From Actinomycetota bacterium (GTDB lineage Bacteria; Actinomycetota; Thermoleophilia; UBA2241): a stretch of DNA of 24,413 nucleotides. Location of the stretch: positions 1 through 24,413 of the forward strand of contig JAPLCL010000015.1 in assembly GCA_026392265.1 (NCBI GenBank), in the 5' to 3' direction. Below the pieces are notes generated by a model. The model saw only the letters and a list, made by a program, of their open reading frames with translations, searched no databases and was not told the origin of the DNA. Positions 1 to 6,697 of this stretch are shown here, piece by piece. How positions within the stretch are numbered: the first letter of the stretch is position 1; each line of letters starts with the position of its first letter. A program made the translations under genes and the position numbers.

Positions 1-481
1 TTGAGCGCGAGCCCTCTTCGTCGGCGCGTACCCCGACGATGACGCCGGTGTACGGCGAGAGCTCCTCGTCCTCGACGAGGTGGCCCAGCGTGTGGTCCAT
101 ACGCAGCCGCGGCCACTCGCCGTCCAAGGTGTGCTTGAGCGCCATCGTCTTGAGGTTGCGGCAGCAGGCGATACGGTCGACGTTGCCGTCGGGGAAGGTC
201 TGCTTGGCGGCCAGCGCGTCGCGGTTCTGCCCGACCACGAGGTTGAGGCGCCACTCCAGCGCGAGCTTGTCGCGGTACTCGATCATCTCGGGCATCTTGT
301 AGGCGGTGTCGATGTGCACCAGCGGGATCGGCACGTGGCCGAAGAAGGCTTTGCGCGCGAGGTGCAGGAGCACGGTGCTGTCCTTGCCGATCGACCAGAG
401 CATGCAGACGTTGCCCAGCGAGCGGTAGGCCTCGCGGAGGATGTGGACGCTTTTGGCTTCGAGAGTCTCGAGCTGGTTCAT
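1..481 (-). CDS. cysD: Sulfate adenylyltransferase subunit 2 (CysD), 3' end cut by window edge
   Basis: ATP sulfurylase small subunit, which adenylates sulfate to APS with CysN in the cytoplasm. I translated the minus strand from the ATG at 481-479 and read about 160 residues without a stop to the window edge. The PP-loop motif SIGKDS is at residues 30-35, followed by the family-typical segments VHIDTAYKMPEM and GVRADEEGSRS. The ATG overlaps the TGA of cysH by 4 nt (ATGA), so the two are translationally coupled and form one operon. The C-terminal half (about 140 residues in the family) and any cysN partner lie left of the window. CysD rather than CysH is chosen because of SIGKDS and the full-length collinear family pattern. 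Very likely correct. Confidence 0.93.
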   Translation of the reverse strand, partial: MNQLETLEAKSVHILREAYRSLGNVCMLWSIGKDSTVLLHLARKAFFGHVPIPLVHIDTAYKMPEMIEYRDKLALEWRLNLVVGQNRDALAAKQTFPDGNVDRIACCRNLKTMALKHTLDGEWPRLRMDHTLGHLVEDEELSPYTGVIVGVRADEEGSRS

Positions 482-1209
482 GAGGCGGCTCCGCTGGGCC
501 CGCTGCGCTGGTGCAACCCGCACTCGCGGTGCTCGGCGCTCTCCCACCACCAGCGCCCGGAGCGCGCGTCCTCGCCCTCGGGTACGGCGCGCGTGCACGG
601 CGCGCAGCCGATGCTGGGGAAGCCCGCGTCGTGCAACGGGTTGTAGGGGACGTCGTGGGCGCGGACGTAGTCCCACACGCGCGCTTCGTCCCACGCCGCC
701 AGCGGATTGATCTTGACGAGGCCGGCGGCGGCGTCCCACTCGGCCACCGCGACTCTCTGGCGGGTCGCGCCCTGACCGCTGCGCAGGCCGCAGATCCTGG
801 CGTCGAGCTCGGCCTGCGCACGCCGCAGCGGCCGTACCTTACGGATCTCACAGCAGAGCTTGCGCGCCTCGATGCTGCCCCTGAAGCAGTTGACGCCGTC
901 GCGGTCGACCATCTCTTCGACCTCGCCGGCGGCGGGGAAGTAGGTGTGCAGGGTCACGCCGTAGCGCTTGCTGGTGCGCTCGATCAGATCGTAGGTCTCG
1001 GGGTACAAGCGCCCCGTGTCGAGCGTGAAGATCGGGATGTCGAGCTCGGCCTCGGCGATCAGCGCCGTGAGCACCTGGTCTTCGAGACCCAAGGAAGAAG
1101 CGAAGGCGACGCGCCCGGCGAAGCGCCGCGCGACGGCCGCGAGCACGTCTTCGGCGGGGGCGCCCTCGAGCTCGGCGAGGATCTCGGCCACGGTCTCCAG
1201 CTGCGTCAT
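478..1209 (-). CDS. cysH: Assimilatory APS reductase (CysH family, [4Fe-4S] type)
   Basis: Reduces adenylylsulfate to sulfite and AMP, the step after CysD in sulfate assimilation. The 243-residue product has the PP-loop region near residue 38 (ASSLGLEDQVL) and LDTGRLYPET. It also has the paired cysteines C119-C120 and the C202xxC205 motif that bind a [4Fe-4S] cluster in APS-type reductases, and the catalytic ECGLH at C230. The cysteine set points to APS (EC 1.8.4.10) rather than PAPS as substrate. I chose the ATG at 1209 because GGGGTGA lies 4 nt upstream; the open frame continues far upstream but carries no family sequence there. It is first in the operon with cysD, and a promoter is visible at 1269-1297. 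Confidence 0.93.
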   Translation of the reverse strand: MTQLETVAEILAELEGAPAEDVLAAVARRFAGRVAFASSLGLEDQVLTALIAEAELDIPIFTLDTGRLYPETYDLIERTSKRYGVTLHTYFPAAGEVEEMVDRDGVNCFRGSIEARKLCCEIRKVRPLRRAQAELDARICGLRSGQGATRQRVAVAEWDAAAGLVKINPLAAWDEARVWDYVRAHDVPYNPLHDAGFPSIGCAPCTRAVPEGEDARSGRWWWESAEHRECGLHQRSGPSGAAS

Positions 1210-1268
1210 TGAGTCACCCCAGGTCTCGTTATATTGCATATCGGTAAAGGAACGAATAACGCGAATGC

Positions 1269-1297
1269 ATACTACGACGGACTCGCGACCTGTGCAA
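1269..1297 (-). promoter_or_regulatory. Predicted promoter of cysH-cysD
   Basis: On the minus strand TTGCAC (1297-1292) and TAGTAT (1274-1269) are separated by exactly 17 bp, a good sigma70-like pair in otherwise GC-rich DNA. The start would fall near 1262, giving a leader of about 50 nt. That leader begins with one arm of the inverted repeat CGTTAT/ATAACG (1261-1256 and 1232-1227). Predicted from sequence only. Confidence 0.6.
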
Positions 1298-1507
1298 GTC
1301 GGCCTTCTTCGTCGATCTCGGCGCACGGGACGCGCGCCGCTGAATGTCGGCCGCGCGTCTGCCGAACGGGACCGGCTCAAGTCGGCGGGTGCGACGGTCG
1401 AAACAAGATCAGAGGCGGCTGTCGCTCGGCGGCACCCTCCGGGGTGGACTTCGCCGCGGCCGCGAGTACGTGACCCTCGCGCGGCGCGCGGGGAGGAGGT
1501 GCCCGAG

Positions 1508-2911
1508 ATGAGGCGCATGGTGCCACTGACGCTCGTGATGATCATGGTTCTGGTGTCGGCCCTGGCGGGTGCCGCGTCCGCCGCGGCGCGCGCCGCCGAA
1601 GGCTGGCAGCGCGCCGCCGTCACGGACGCGACCTCCTCGCTGGAGTTCGGCGACATCGCCATGATCGACAAGACGGTCGGCCTCGCGGTCGGCGAGATCG
1701 AAGAGAGCGGCCCCGTCAGCCTGATCCCGACCATCTTCCGCACCGCCGACGGCGGTGTCACCTGGGCCACGGTCAGCGATGAGCAGATCTACGGCATGCT
1801 CCGAGGGGTCGCCTTCAGCGACGCGCAGCATGCCTGGGCAGTGGGCGCCGACTACGGGGCCGGCGACCGGCAGTCGCCGCTGCTGCTGGCGAGTGCGGAC
1901 CGCGGCCAGACCTGGCAACGTGTCGCCGTCACCGGGCAGGAAGGTATGCTTTCCGTGCAGTTCCCGACCGCGTCGACGGGCTACGTCACCGCCGACGGCG
2001 GCGTGCTGTACACGACCACCGACGGCGGCGCCACCTGGGTCCGCGGGGCCGCCGGCGCCAGCGACGTCTCGCTGTACGGCCTGAGCTTCACCGATGCCAC
2101 CCACGGCTGGGCTTGTGGCGCCCAGGGCAACGAAGACTGGTACGGCGGCAGGTGCTACGCCACCGCCGACGGCGGCGCCACCTGGAAAGACGTGTCGCCG
2201 GATCCCGAGGCCGTCTACCTCGATTGCTGCTTCCTCCCGGGTGGCGAGGGCTGGATCGCCGGCCGGAACGGCAGGATCTTCCACACCACTGACGGGGGTG
2301 CGACCTGGACGCGGCAGTCCGCCGCGATCGGCAACAGTGTGACCCTCGCCGGCATCCGGTTCGTGGACGCGCAGAACGGGTGGGCGGTCGGCTCATGCTG
2401 GCCGTCGGACTTCGGCGGGTTCGGCTGGGCGGTGATCCTCCACACGGTGGACGGCGGTCAGACGTGGACCCAGCAGGAGTGCGGCGTGGTGCCGTCCGCG
2501 CAGGCGCTGTCGGCACTCGACCCCACGTCCGCGTGGGCGACCGGCAATGAAGGAATGGTGCTCCGCACCAGCGACGGCGGCGGCTCCGGGTTCACGCCCA
2601 CGGCGCGTCCGCTGACGAGCGCCCTGAACGCGCCTAAGGCCCGCAAGGGCTCGGTCGCGACCTTCCGTTTCAAGGTCACCGACCCGGGCGTGCCGCGCGC
2701 CAGAATCGTCGAGCTCATCTACGACGCGAAGCACAAGCTGAAGAAGACGGTGGTCGCCGGCCTCAGACCTACGGGCAGCGTGGAGACGCACGCGCTGCGG
2801 CTGACCCTGCCGGCCGGCCGCTACACCTGGAAGGTCGTGTGCACGGACTACGCCGGCCGCACGCAGGCCAAGGCCGGCTCAAGTACGCTGACGATGCTGC
2901 CGGCGCGTTAG
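1508..2911 (+). CDS. Secreted Asp-box (BNR/Ycf48-like) beta-propeller protein
   Basis: Extracytoplasmic protein of 467 residues; the substrate is unknown. An N-terminal signal peptide (about residues 1-35, ending in an Ala-rich stretch) is followed by about seven repeats with the Asp-box signature. Six are good (for example TADGGVTW, TTDGGATW, ADGGATWKD, VDGGQTW) and the last is degenerate (TSDGGGSG), which suits a seven-bladed propeller related to Ycf48/HCF136 and sialidase-like folds. The final ~95 residues form an Ig-like beta domain ending AGRYTWKVVCTDYAGRT. The start is the ATG at 1508 because GGGAGGAGGT ends 7 nt upstream. The open frame extends to 1016, but that part runs antisense to cysH and is rejected. 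Bacterial Ycf48-like proteins are often of unknown role, so no function is assigned. Confidence 0.88.
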   Translation: MRRMVPLTLVMIMVLVSALAGAASAAARAAEGWQRAAVTDATSSLEFGDIAMIDKTVGLAVGEIEESGPVSLIPTIFRTADGGVTWATVSDEQIYGMLRGVAFSDAQHAWAVGADYGAGDRQSPLLLASADRGQTWQRVAVTGQEGMLSVQFPTASTGYVTADGGVLYTTTDGGATWVRGAAGASDVSLYGLSFTDATHGWACGAQGNEDWYGGRCYATADGGATWKDVSPDPEAVYLDCCFLPGGEGWIAGRNGRIFHTTDGGATWTRQSAAIGNSVTLAGIRFVDAQNGWAVGSCWPSDFGGFGWAVILHTVDGGQTWTQQECGVVPSAQALSALDPTSAWATGNEGMVLRTSDGGGSGFTPTARPLTSALNAPKARKGSVATFRFKVTDPGVPRARIVELIYDAKHKLKKTVVAGLRPTGSVETHALRLTLPAGRYTWKVVCTDYAGRTQAKAGSSTLTMLPAR

Positions 2912-4656
2912 CGGTCGCCCTCGATGCGCTTCGCCAACTGCGTCCGCGCGCTCTCGAAGACGCCGGGATCCGTGGTGTACTTCGGGAAGTCGAAGACGTT
3001 GCCCTGGCGGATCGGGTAGGGGAACCAGGCCACCTGGGCGGCGATCTGCTTGACGAAGGCCGCGCCGCCCCCCGTGCGTGCGGCCAGCTTGAGGTACTCG
3101 CGATCCTCGAAGCCGTCGCGGAGCGCCTCGAGGCGCAACGAAGACACGGGCCCGGCGAGCGGGTCGTTGAGACCGTAGCGCGGGTAGTAGCCGGGGTAGA
3201 TGAGGCAGGTGTCCCCGTTGGCGACGCGCCCGTCGGGCAGTGGCTTGCGGTAGGACAGCGGGTCCTGGTAGGGGTCGCGCCAGCCGTTGCCGGTGAGCGC
3301 GTCGCCCCAGCGGTTGGTGCCCCAGTTGAGCAGGCCGTCCACGTCCCACTGCTGCATCAGCCAGCCCCAGACGCGCTGGTCGGCGAGCGGCTTCTCGATG
3401 AGGTAGCCGGGGTTGACGGCTGCAGCGGAGTTGGCGTAGGTGTACCACCAGACATCCTGGCCGGCCGCCTGCCGGGCGCGCAGCGCCGGGATGCGCCCGA
3501 AGAAGTAGTAGTAGCGCGGGCACCAGATGTCGACGTCGTCGAAGAGGAAGCTGTTGGCCGTCTTGATACCGCCCAGCGAGGTCGGGCGCGGCTCGTCGGT
3601 GAGCAGGTAGCGGCAGCTGAAGCCGGCCTGCGCCGAGGCGCGATGCAGGAGCTTCGCATAGCTCTCGACGGCACGTTCGCCGTCGGTGCTCGTGGGCTCG
3701 TCGATGACATAGGCGAAGGCCTTGCTCTGCCAGCCGTTGTCCTTGAAGACGCGGCACACCTGCGTGAGGTAGGTGAGGAGCCGCGGCTCGGAGGCGGAGG
3801 CGGCCGTCATGGTCCACGGGAACCAGCGGTACCAGGGGATCTGGATGTCGGGGAAGTCGAGGCCGGTCTTGTCGGCCCAGGGCTTGAGCGCGGCGGCGTA
3901 GCGCTCCGCGTTGAAGGAGCCGTCGCCGGAGGCGTTCGGCGCGGCGTTCGGCGGCATCGCTGTTACGCCGTGGGCGAGCAGCATCGTGTAGTAGGCGGTG
4001 AGGATCTGCTGCTTCTTTTCGCCGCTGAAGCCGACGCTGCCGCGCAGACTGGTCTCGATGGCGCGCGTGCTCAGGGCGAAAGCGGTGTGGGTGCTCAGCC
4101 GCTTCCAGCCGAAGTCCCATACGCGCAGGCGCACGGGTACGTCGGCGGTCTCGGCGCCGTTGACGACGTGCAGGGTGGCGCTGTAGGTACCGGCGCGCGC
4201 GTCGTAGGGCACGTGCACGAGCACATAGAGAGCCGCGGTGGAGGCGGGCATTCGCACCGCGGCCCCGAACTCGCGCGGCAGCAGCGGGTCGGGGTAGTCG
4301 CCGGCCGGCAGGTGCGTGTCGGTGGAGGGGTGCGTGACGTGTACGTAGGCGACCTGCGACAGCGTGGCGTTGCCCGTGATCAGCGCGTCGCTGCCGTCCG
4401 CCCAGCTGACGCGCACGTCCCGGGCGCCGCCGCCGCGCACCACGATCTGCGCACCCTCGTACTCGTTGCCGGCGGCGTCGAGGGCGATGGTCTGCACGTG
4501 GCCGGGTGGCGTCGTGGGGAAGGCGCGCGCCGAGGCGGGGATCACCCAGACGGCGGCGTGCGCGGGGGCCGCGAGGAGAAGCGACGTCGCGGCCAGGGCG
4601 AGGCTGGCGCAGGCTATGAGCACCAGAGTCGTCGGCACCGATCGTGCGAATGTCAT
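2908..4656 (-). CDS. Secreted GH123/DUF4091-type glycoside hydrolase-like protein
   Basis: Probable exported glycosidase-like enzyme of 582 residues from this start. A hydrophobic signal segment at residues 8-34 ends in APAHAA. A beta-sandwich domain (about 36-185) resembles the N-terminal domain of GH123 proteins. A TIM-barrel-like region follows, containing YVIDEP with the adjacent pair D319-E320. GH123 enzymes use such an Asp-Glu pair for substrate-assisted cleavage of N-acetylgalactosaminides. The C-terminal part has the DUF4091 pattern (DVWWYTY, LIYPG, LRDGFEDREYL). The substrate is not predictable. Start choice is uncertain: the ATG at 4656 places the signal peptide at the N terminus but has no clear ribosome site. 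The ATG at 4770 has AAAGGGG about 10 nt upstream and would add 38 Arg-rich residues. The stop overlaps the convergent Asp-box gene by 4 nt. Confidence 0.82.
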   Translation of the reverse strand: MTFARSVPTTLVLIACASLALAATSLLLAAPAHAAVWVIPASARAFPTTPPGHVQTIALDAAGNEYEGAQIVVRGGGARDVRVSWADGSDALITGNATLSQVAYVHVTHPSTDTHLPAGDYPDPLLPREFGAAVRMPASTAALYVLVHVPYDARAGTYSATLHVVNGAETADVPVRLRVWDFGWKRLSTHTAFALSTRAIETSLRGSVGFSGEKKQQILTAYYTMLLAHGVTAMPPNAAPNASGDGSFNAERYAAALKPWADKTGLDFPDIQIPWYRWFPWTMTAASASEPRLLTYLTQVCRVFKDNGWQSKAFAYVIDEPTSTDGERAVESYAKLLHRASAQAGFSCRYLLTDEPRPTSLGGIKTANSFLFDDVDIWCPRYYYFFGRIPALRARQAAGQDVWWYTYANSAAAVNPGYLIEKPLADQRVWGWLMQQWDVDGLLNWGTNRWGDALTGNGWRDPYQDPLSYRKPLPDGRVANGDTCLIYPGYYPRYGLNDPLAGPVSSLRLEALRDGFEDREYLKLAARTGGGAAFVKQIAAQVAWFPYPIRQGNVFDFPKYTTDPGVFESARTQLAKRIEGDR

Positions 4657-4825
4657 GGCGGCCACAGGCCGACACGCACCTCTGCGCCGGGCCGACTGCC
4701 TTCTCCGCGCCGGGCGTCGCAGACCAACGGACTCCGGGTCCAAACCGTACGCGCCGCCCAGATCTTCCATCTCCGGTGTGCCCCTTTCACCGCGGTGAGA
4801 CCCGGCCGGCGACCGGGTCGGCAGC

Positions 4826-4889
4826 ATTGTATCGGCAGGCCGCGGTTCTGCGTGCAAACGTCATCCGCAAGCGACAGCCAACGTCATCC
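4826..4889 (-). promoter_or_regulatory. Predicted promoter with upstream tandem direct repeat (GH123-like gene)
   Basis: Minus strand: TACAAT (4831-4826) resembles a -10 box, and TTGCAC (4857-4852) a -35 box, with a long 20-bp spacer. Two copies of GGATGACGTT (4889-4880 and 4866-4857) are spaced 23 bp apart, about two helical turns. The proximal copy touches the -35 box. A weak spacing plus tandem sites overlapping -35 is the usual shape of an activator-dependent promoter, for example one bound by OmpR/PhoB-class regulators. The regulator itself is unknown. Confidence 0.45.
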
Positions 4890-4952
4890 TGTCTGGCCTT
4901 CGTCACCCTTGTGAGTGCGCAGTACGTCGCGCAGACTGATCCGGCAAGAGGA

Positions 4953-5009
4953 CTGGCGGCGCACTACCCTGGTGTGTACGATGTGAAAAGAGATTCATCT
5001 GTGTACACA
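4953..5009 (+). promoter_or_regulatory. Predicted promoter and autoregulatory operator of the toxin-antitoxin operon
   Basis: TACGAT at 4977-4982 fits a -10 box, with CTGGCG (4953-4958) 18 bp upstream as a weak -35. The -10 overlaps TGTGTAC (4973-4979). A perfect 10-bp palindrome TGTGTACACA lies at 5000-5009, just after the expected start. The two GTAC centres are 27 bp apart. TGTACA cores are the recognition element of the YefM antitoxin at the E. coli yefM-yoeB operator, which matches the antitoxin family encoded here. Confidence 0.6.
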
Positions 5010-5029
5010 AATCGCCTGGAGATGACGCC

Positions 5030-5332
5030 ATGCCCGACGACCTCGAAGTCCGCATCGCCAACAACGACTTTGGAGACGCCGACACCGTGACCACGCGCGA
5101 ACTCAGAGAAAGGCTTTCCGAGATCGTCGGCCGCTGCGCCTACGGCGGCGATCGCTTCGTGATCAAGCGTCACGGCAAGCCCCTCGCGGCGGTCGTCCCC
5201 ATCGAGGACATGTTCATTGCCCAGTTCGTCGAAGATCAGCACGACGCCGCGGAGTACAAGCGTGCTCTCGTAGCAGGCGAACTTCAGAAGACCCGGGCGT
5301 GGAGTGAGATCAAGGCCGAGTTGGGTCTGTAG
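5030..5332 (+). CDS. Phd/YefM-family antitoxin
   Basis: Antitoxin of a type II toxin-antitoxin pair, 100 residues. It should neutralise the RelE-family toxin encoded 9 nt downstream and repress the shared promoter. The N-terminal DNA-binding half carries the Phd/YefM pattern (TTRELRERLSEIV near 21-33, then FVIKRHGKPLAAVVP near 43-57). The C-terminal tail is charged and amphipathic, as expected for the toxin-binding segment. The ATG at 5030 has CTGGAG about 8 nt upstream. Compared with E. coli YefM it has about 20 extra N-terminal residues before the conserved start of the fold. The GTG at 5087 in the same frame is therefore a possible shorter start. Confidence 0.88.
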   Translation: MPDDLEVRIANNDFGDADTVTTRELRERLSEIVGRCAYGGDRFVIKRHGKPLAAVVPIEDMFIAQFVEDQHDAAEYKRALVAGELQKTRAWSEIKAELGL

Positions 5333-5341
5333 AGTGCGCGC

Positions 5342-5629
5342 TTGGCCTACGTCGTCGACTTCACCGACGCGGCCGAGCGCGAACTGCGGCGTTTGACGCT
5401 GCCGGCGCGTGTTGGCGTCGGCCGTCTACTTGAGCGCCTCGCGGTCAATCCGCGTCGGCCGGGCGTGCGCCGCGTCGTCGGCGCTGACCATCTGTACCGG
5501 GCGAAGGCGGGTGACTACCGCATCATCTACGCGATTCACGAGGATCACGTCGTCATCTGCGTCGTGCGCGTTGCTCATCGCAGTATCGTCTACCGCCATA
5601 CCGACAGGCTGCCGCCGGGCTGGGACTGA
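5342..5629 (+). CDS. RelE/ParE-superfamily toxin (RelE/YoeB-like mRNA interferase)
   Basis: Probable ribosome-dependent endoribonuclease toxin, 95 residues, second gene of the pair. The core LYRAKAGDYRIIYAI (51-65) and VVRVAHRSIVY (74-84) match the RelE consensus. R53, K55, R60, R76, H79-R80 and Y84 lie where basic and aromatic active-site residues are found in the family. The only in-frame start after the antitoxin stop is the TTG at 5342, with no strong ribosome site, so translation probably depends on coupling to the antitoxin. That would keep toxin below antitoxin. The RelE-type core favours mRNA cleavage over ParE gyrase poisoning, but this is inferred. Confidence 0.87.
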   Translation: MAYVVDFTDAAERELRRLTLPARVGVGRLLERLAVNPRRPGVRRVVGADHLYRAKAGDYRIIYAIHEDHVVICVVRVAHRSIVYRHTDRLPPGWD

Positions 5630-5720
5630 GGCCGTCGTGAAGACCCGCGGCGTCGAGATGGCGCGGCTCACTGCCCCCTCGCCGCCCATCACCTGATCCG
5701 CGCAGGGGAACGCGCCGCCG

Positions 5721-6113
5721 CTACTTCAGCGTCAGCGCCCCCTTGAAGGCCAGGGTGTCGCAGACAACGCCCTTGGAGAGAACGCTGACCGAGGCGGTGT
5801 ACGTGCCGGCCTTGCAGTACGGGTAGCCCTCGCCGGAGACGGTCTCGACGGTGAAGCGCAGGGCCGTGCCGGCGTTGAAGCTGTACGTCGCCGCGGGTTT
5901 GTTGGTCTTGACGAGATCGAGGCGATAGGCGTCAAACGTCCCGCTCGCGGCCGGCCACGAGAACGTCCAGAAGAAGGGCGGCACGGACTTCACCGTCAAC
6001 TTCGCCCCGGCCGGGAACTTCGCGGTCGGCTGCGTTCCGCCGCCGGCGGCGACCCCTGTCAAGAGGGCCAGCGAGAGGCACACGATCAGAACGACGAACA
6101 CTGCTCTCTTCAT
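5721..6113 (-). CDS. Small secreted protein of unknown function
   Basis: A 130-residue protein with a clear signal peptide: MKR, a hydrophobic core rich in V, L and I to about residue 20, then VAAGGG. The mature part is about 105 residues and predicted beta-rich, with an aromatic segment PPFFWTFSWP and two cysteines (in YPYCKAG and GVVCDT) that could form a disulfide. The alternating beta pattern with YRLDLVKTN and AGTYTASVSV looks like a single fibronectin- or Ig-like fold. The ATG at 6113 has GGAGG 5 nt upstream. It sits convergent to the toxin gene, 91 bp away, with no obvious operon partner. I do not recognise the family. Confidence 0.7.
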   Translation of the reverse strand: MKRAVFVVLIVCLSLALLTGVAAGGGTQPTAKFPAGAKLTVKSVPPFFWTFSWPAASGTFDAYRLDLVKTNKPAATYSFNAGTALRFTVETVSGEGYPYCKAGTYTASVSVLSKGVVCDTLAFKGALTLK

Positions 6114-6307
6114 GATGCCTCCAGGTCGGGTCTCATGGCGCCGGGCCACGCGTTCCGCGCGCCGCGCCATGGGGCTCTCGGAAGCGGTATCGGCGCGGAA
6201 GTTCCCACACTCGATGGGCGTCTGTCCCTATCTGAAGGGCCGGTGCACCATGGCGCTACGAGCGCGGAGGCGGCGCGGGCGCGAGTGGTTGAGAGAAGAT
6301 CTGCGTG

Positions 6308-6399
6308 TGGCGGAGAGGGGGGGATTCGAACCCCCGAGCCCGGTTAGCCGGACTAACGGTTTTCGAGACCGCCGCATTCAACCGCTCTGCCACCTCTCC
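6308..6399 (-). tRNA. tRNA-Ser(CGA)
   Basis: Minus-strand class II tRNA with a long variable arm. The acceptor stem pairs GGAGAGG (6399-6393) with CCTCTCC. The T arm holds GGTTCGAATCC. The anticodon stem GCGGT/ACCGT encloses loop CTCGAAA, giving anticodon CGA, which reads UCG. Discriminator G73 and CCA are genome-encoded. It lies downstream of tRNA-Ser(GGA), with about 65 nt between them, and may share its transcript. Confidence 0.95.
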
Positions 6400-6462
6400 G
6401 CGAGGCTCGTCCAGGGTGTGGCGCGGTGCCGCCGGGTCCGCCTTACCCTCGGGGTGGAGGGA

Positions 6463-6557
<95 letters not shown>

Positions 6558-6595
6558 GCGGTGCCCGACGGCGCGCTCCCTGAGAGCGGACGAAC

Positions 6596-6625
6596 AGTAT
6601 ACGTCAGAGGAGCGCGAGGGTCGAA
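6596..6625 (-). promoter_or_regulatory. Predicted promoter of the tRNA-Ser pair
   Basis: Minus strand TATACT (6601-6596) with TTCGAC (6625-6620) 18 bp upstream, ending about 38 nt before the 5' end of tRNA-Ser(GGA). The -10 differs from consensus at one position. Confidence 0.55.
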
Positions 6626-6697
6626 ACGGGGGCGGCGCAGGAGCCGTCGGCGGCGGGCCGGGCGGCGCAGCCACCGGCTACCCGCTGCCTGCCCGAG

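Larger units (their letters stand above)
4657..5029. other. Divergent regulatory interval between the GH123-like gene and the toxin-antitoxin pair
   Basis: About 370 bp without a supported gene. On the left it holds the possible extended 5' end and promoter of the GH123-like gene (minus strand). A tandem direct repeat AACGTCATCC lies in the middle (4857-4866 and 4880-4889). On the right is the toxin-antitoxin promoter with two TGTAC-core sites (4973-5009). The rest shows nothing I recognise. Confidence 0.6.

Noticed and set aside
1016..1507. N-terminal extension of the Asp-box protein frame
   Set aside because: It overlaps cysH antisense, lacks family sequence, and the signal peptide with an ideal ribosome site begins at 1508.
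1298..1507. Possible riboswitch in the cysH/Asp-box intergenic region
   Set aside because: No SAM, cobalamin or other known core was found by eye; the predicted promoter leaves only a ~50-nt cysH leader.
2839..4914. Plus-strand open frame of 691 codons
   Set aside because: It runs antisense to the GH123-like gene, which has a signal peptide and clear domain motifs. The plus frame gives a repetitive composition rich in V, G, A and R with no motifs, typical of antisense frames in high-GC DNA.
6627..6697. GC-rich inverted repeat after the M20 dipeptidase
   Set aside because: The arms have mismatches and no U-tract follows; not strong enough to call a terminator.
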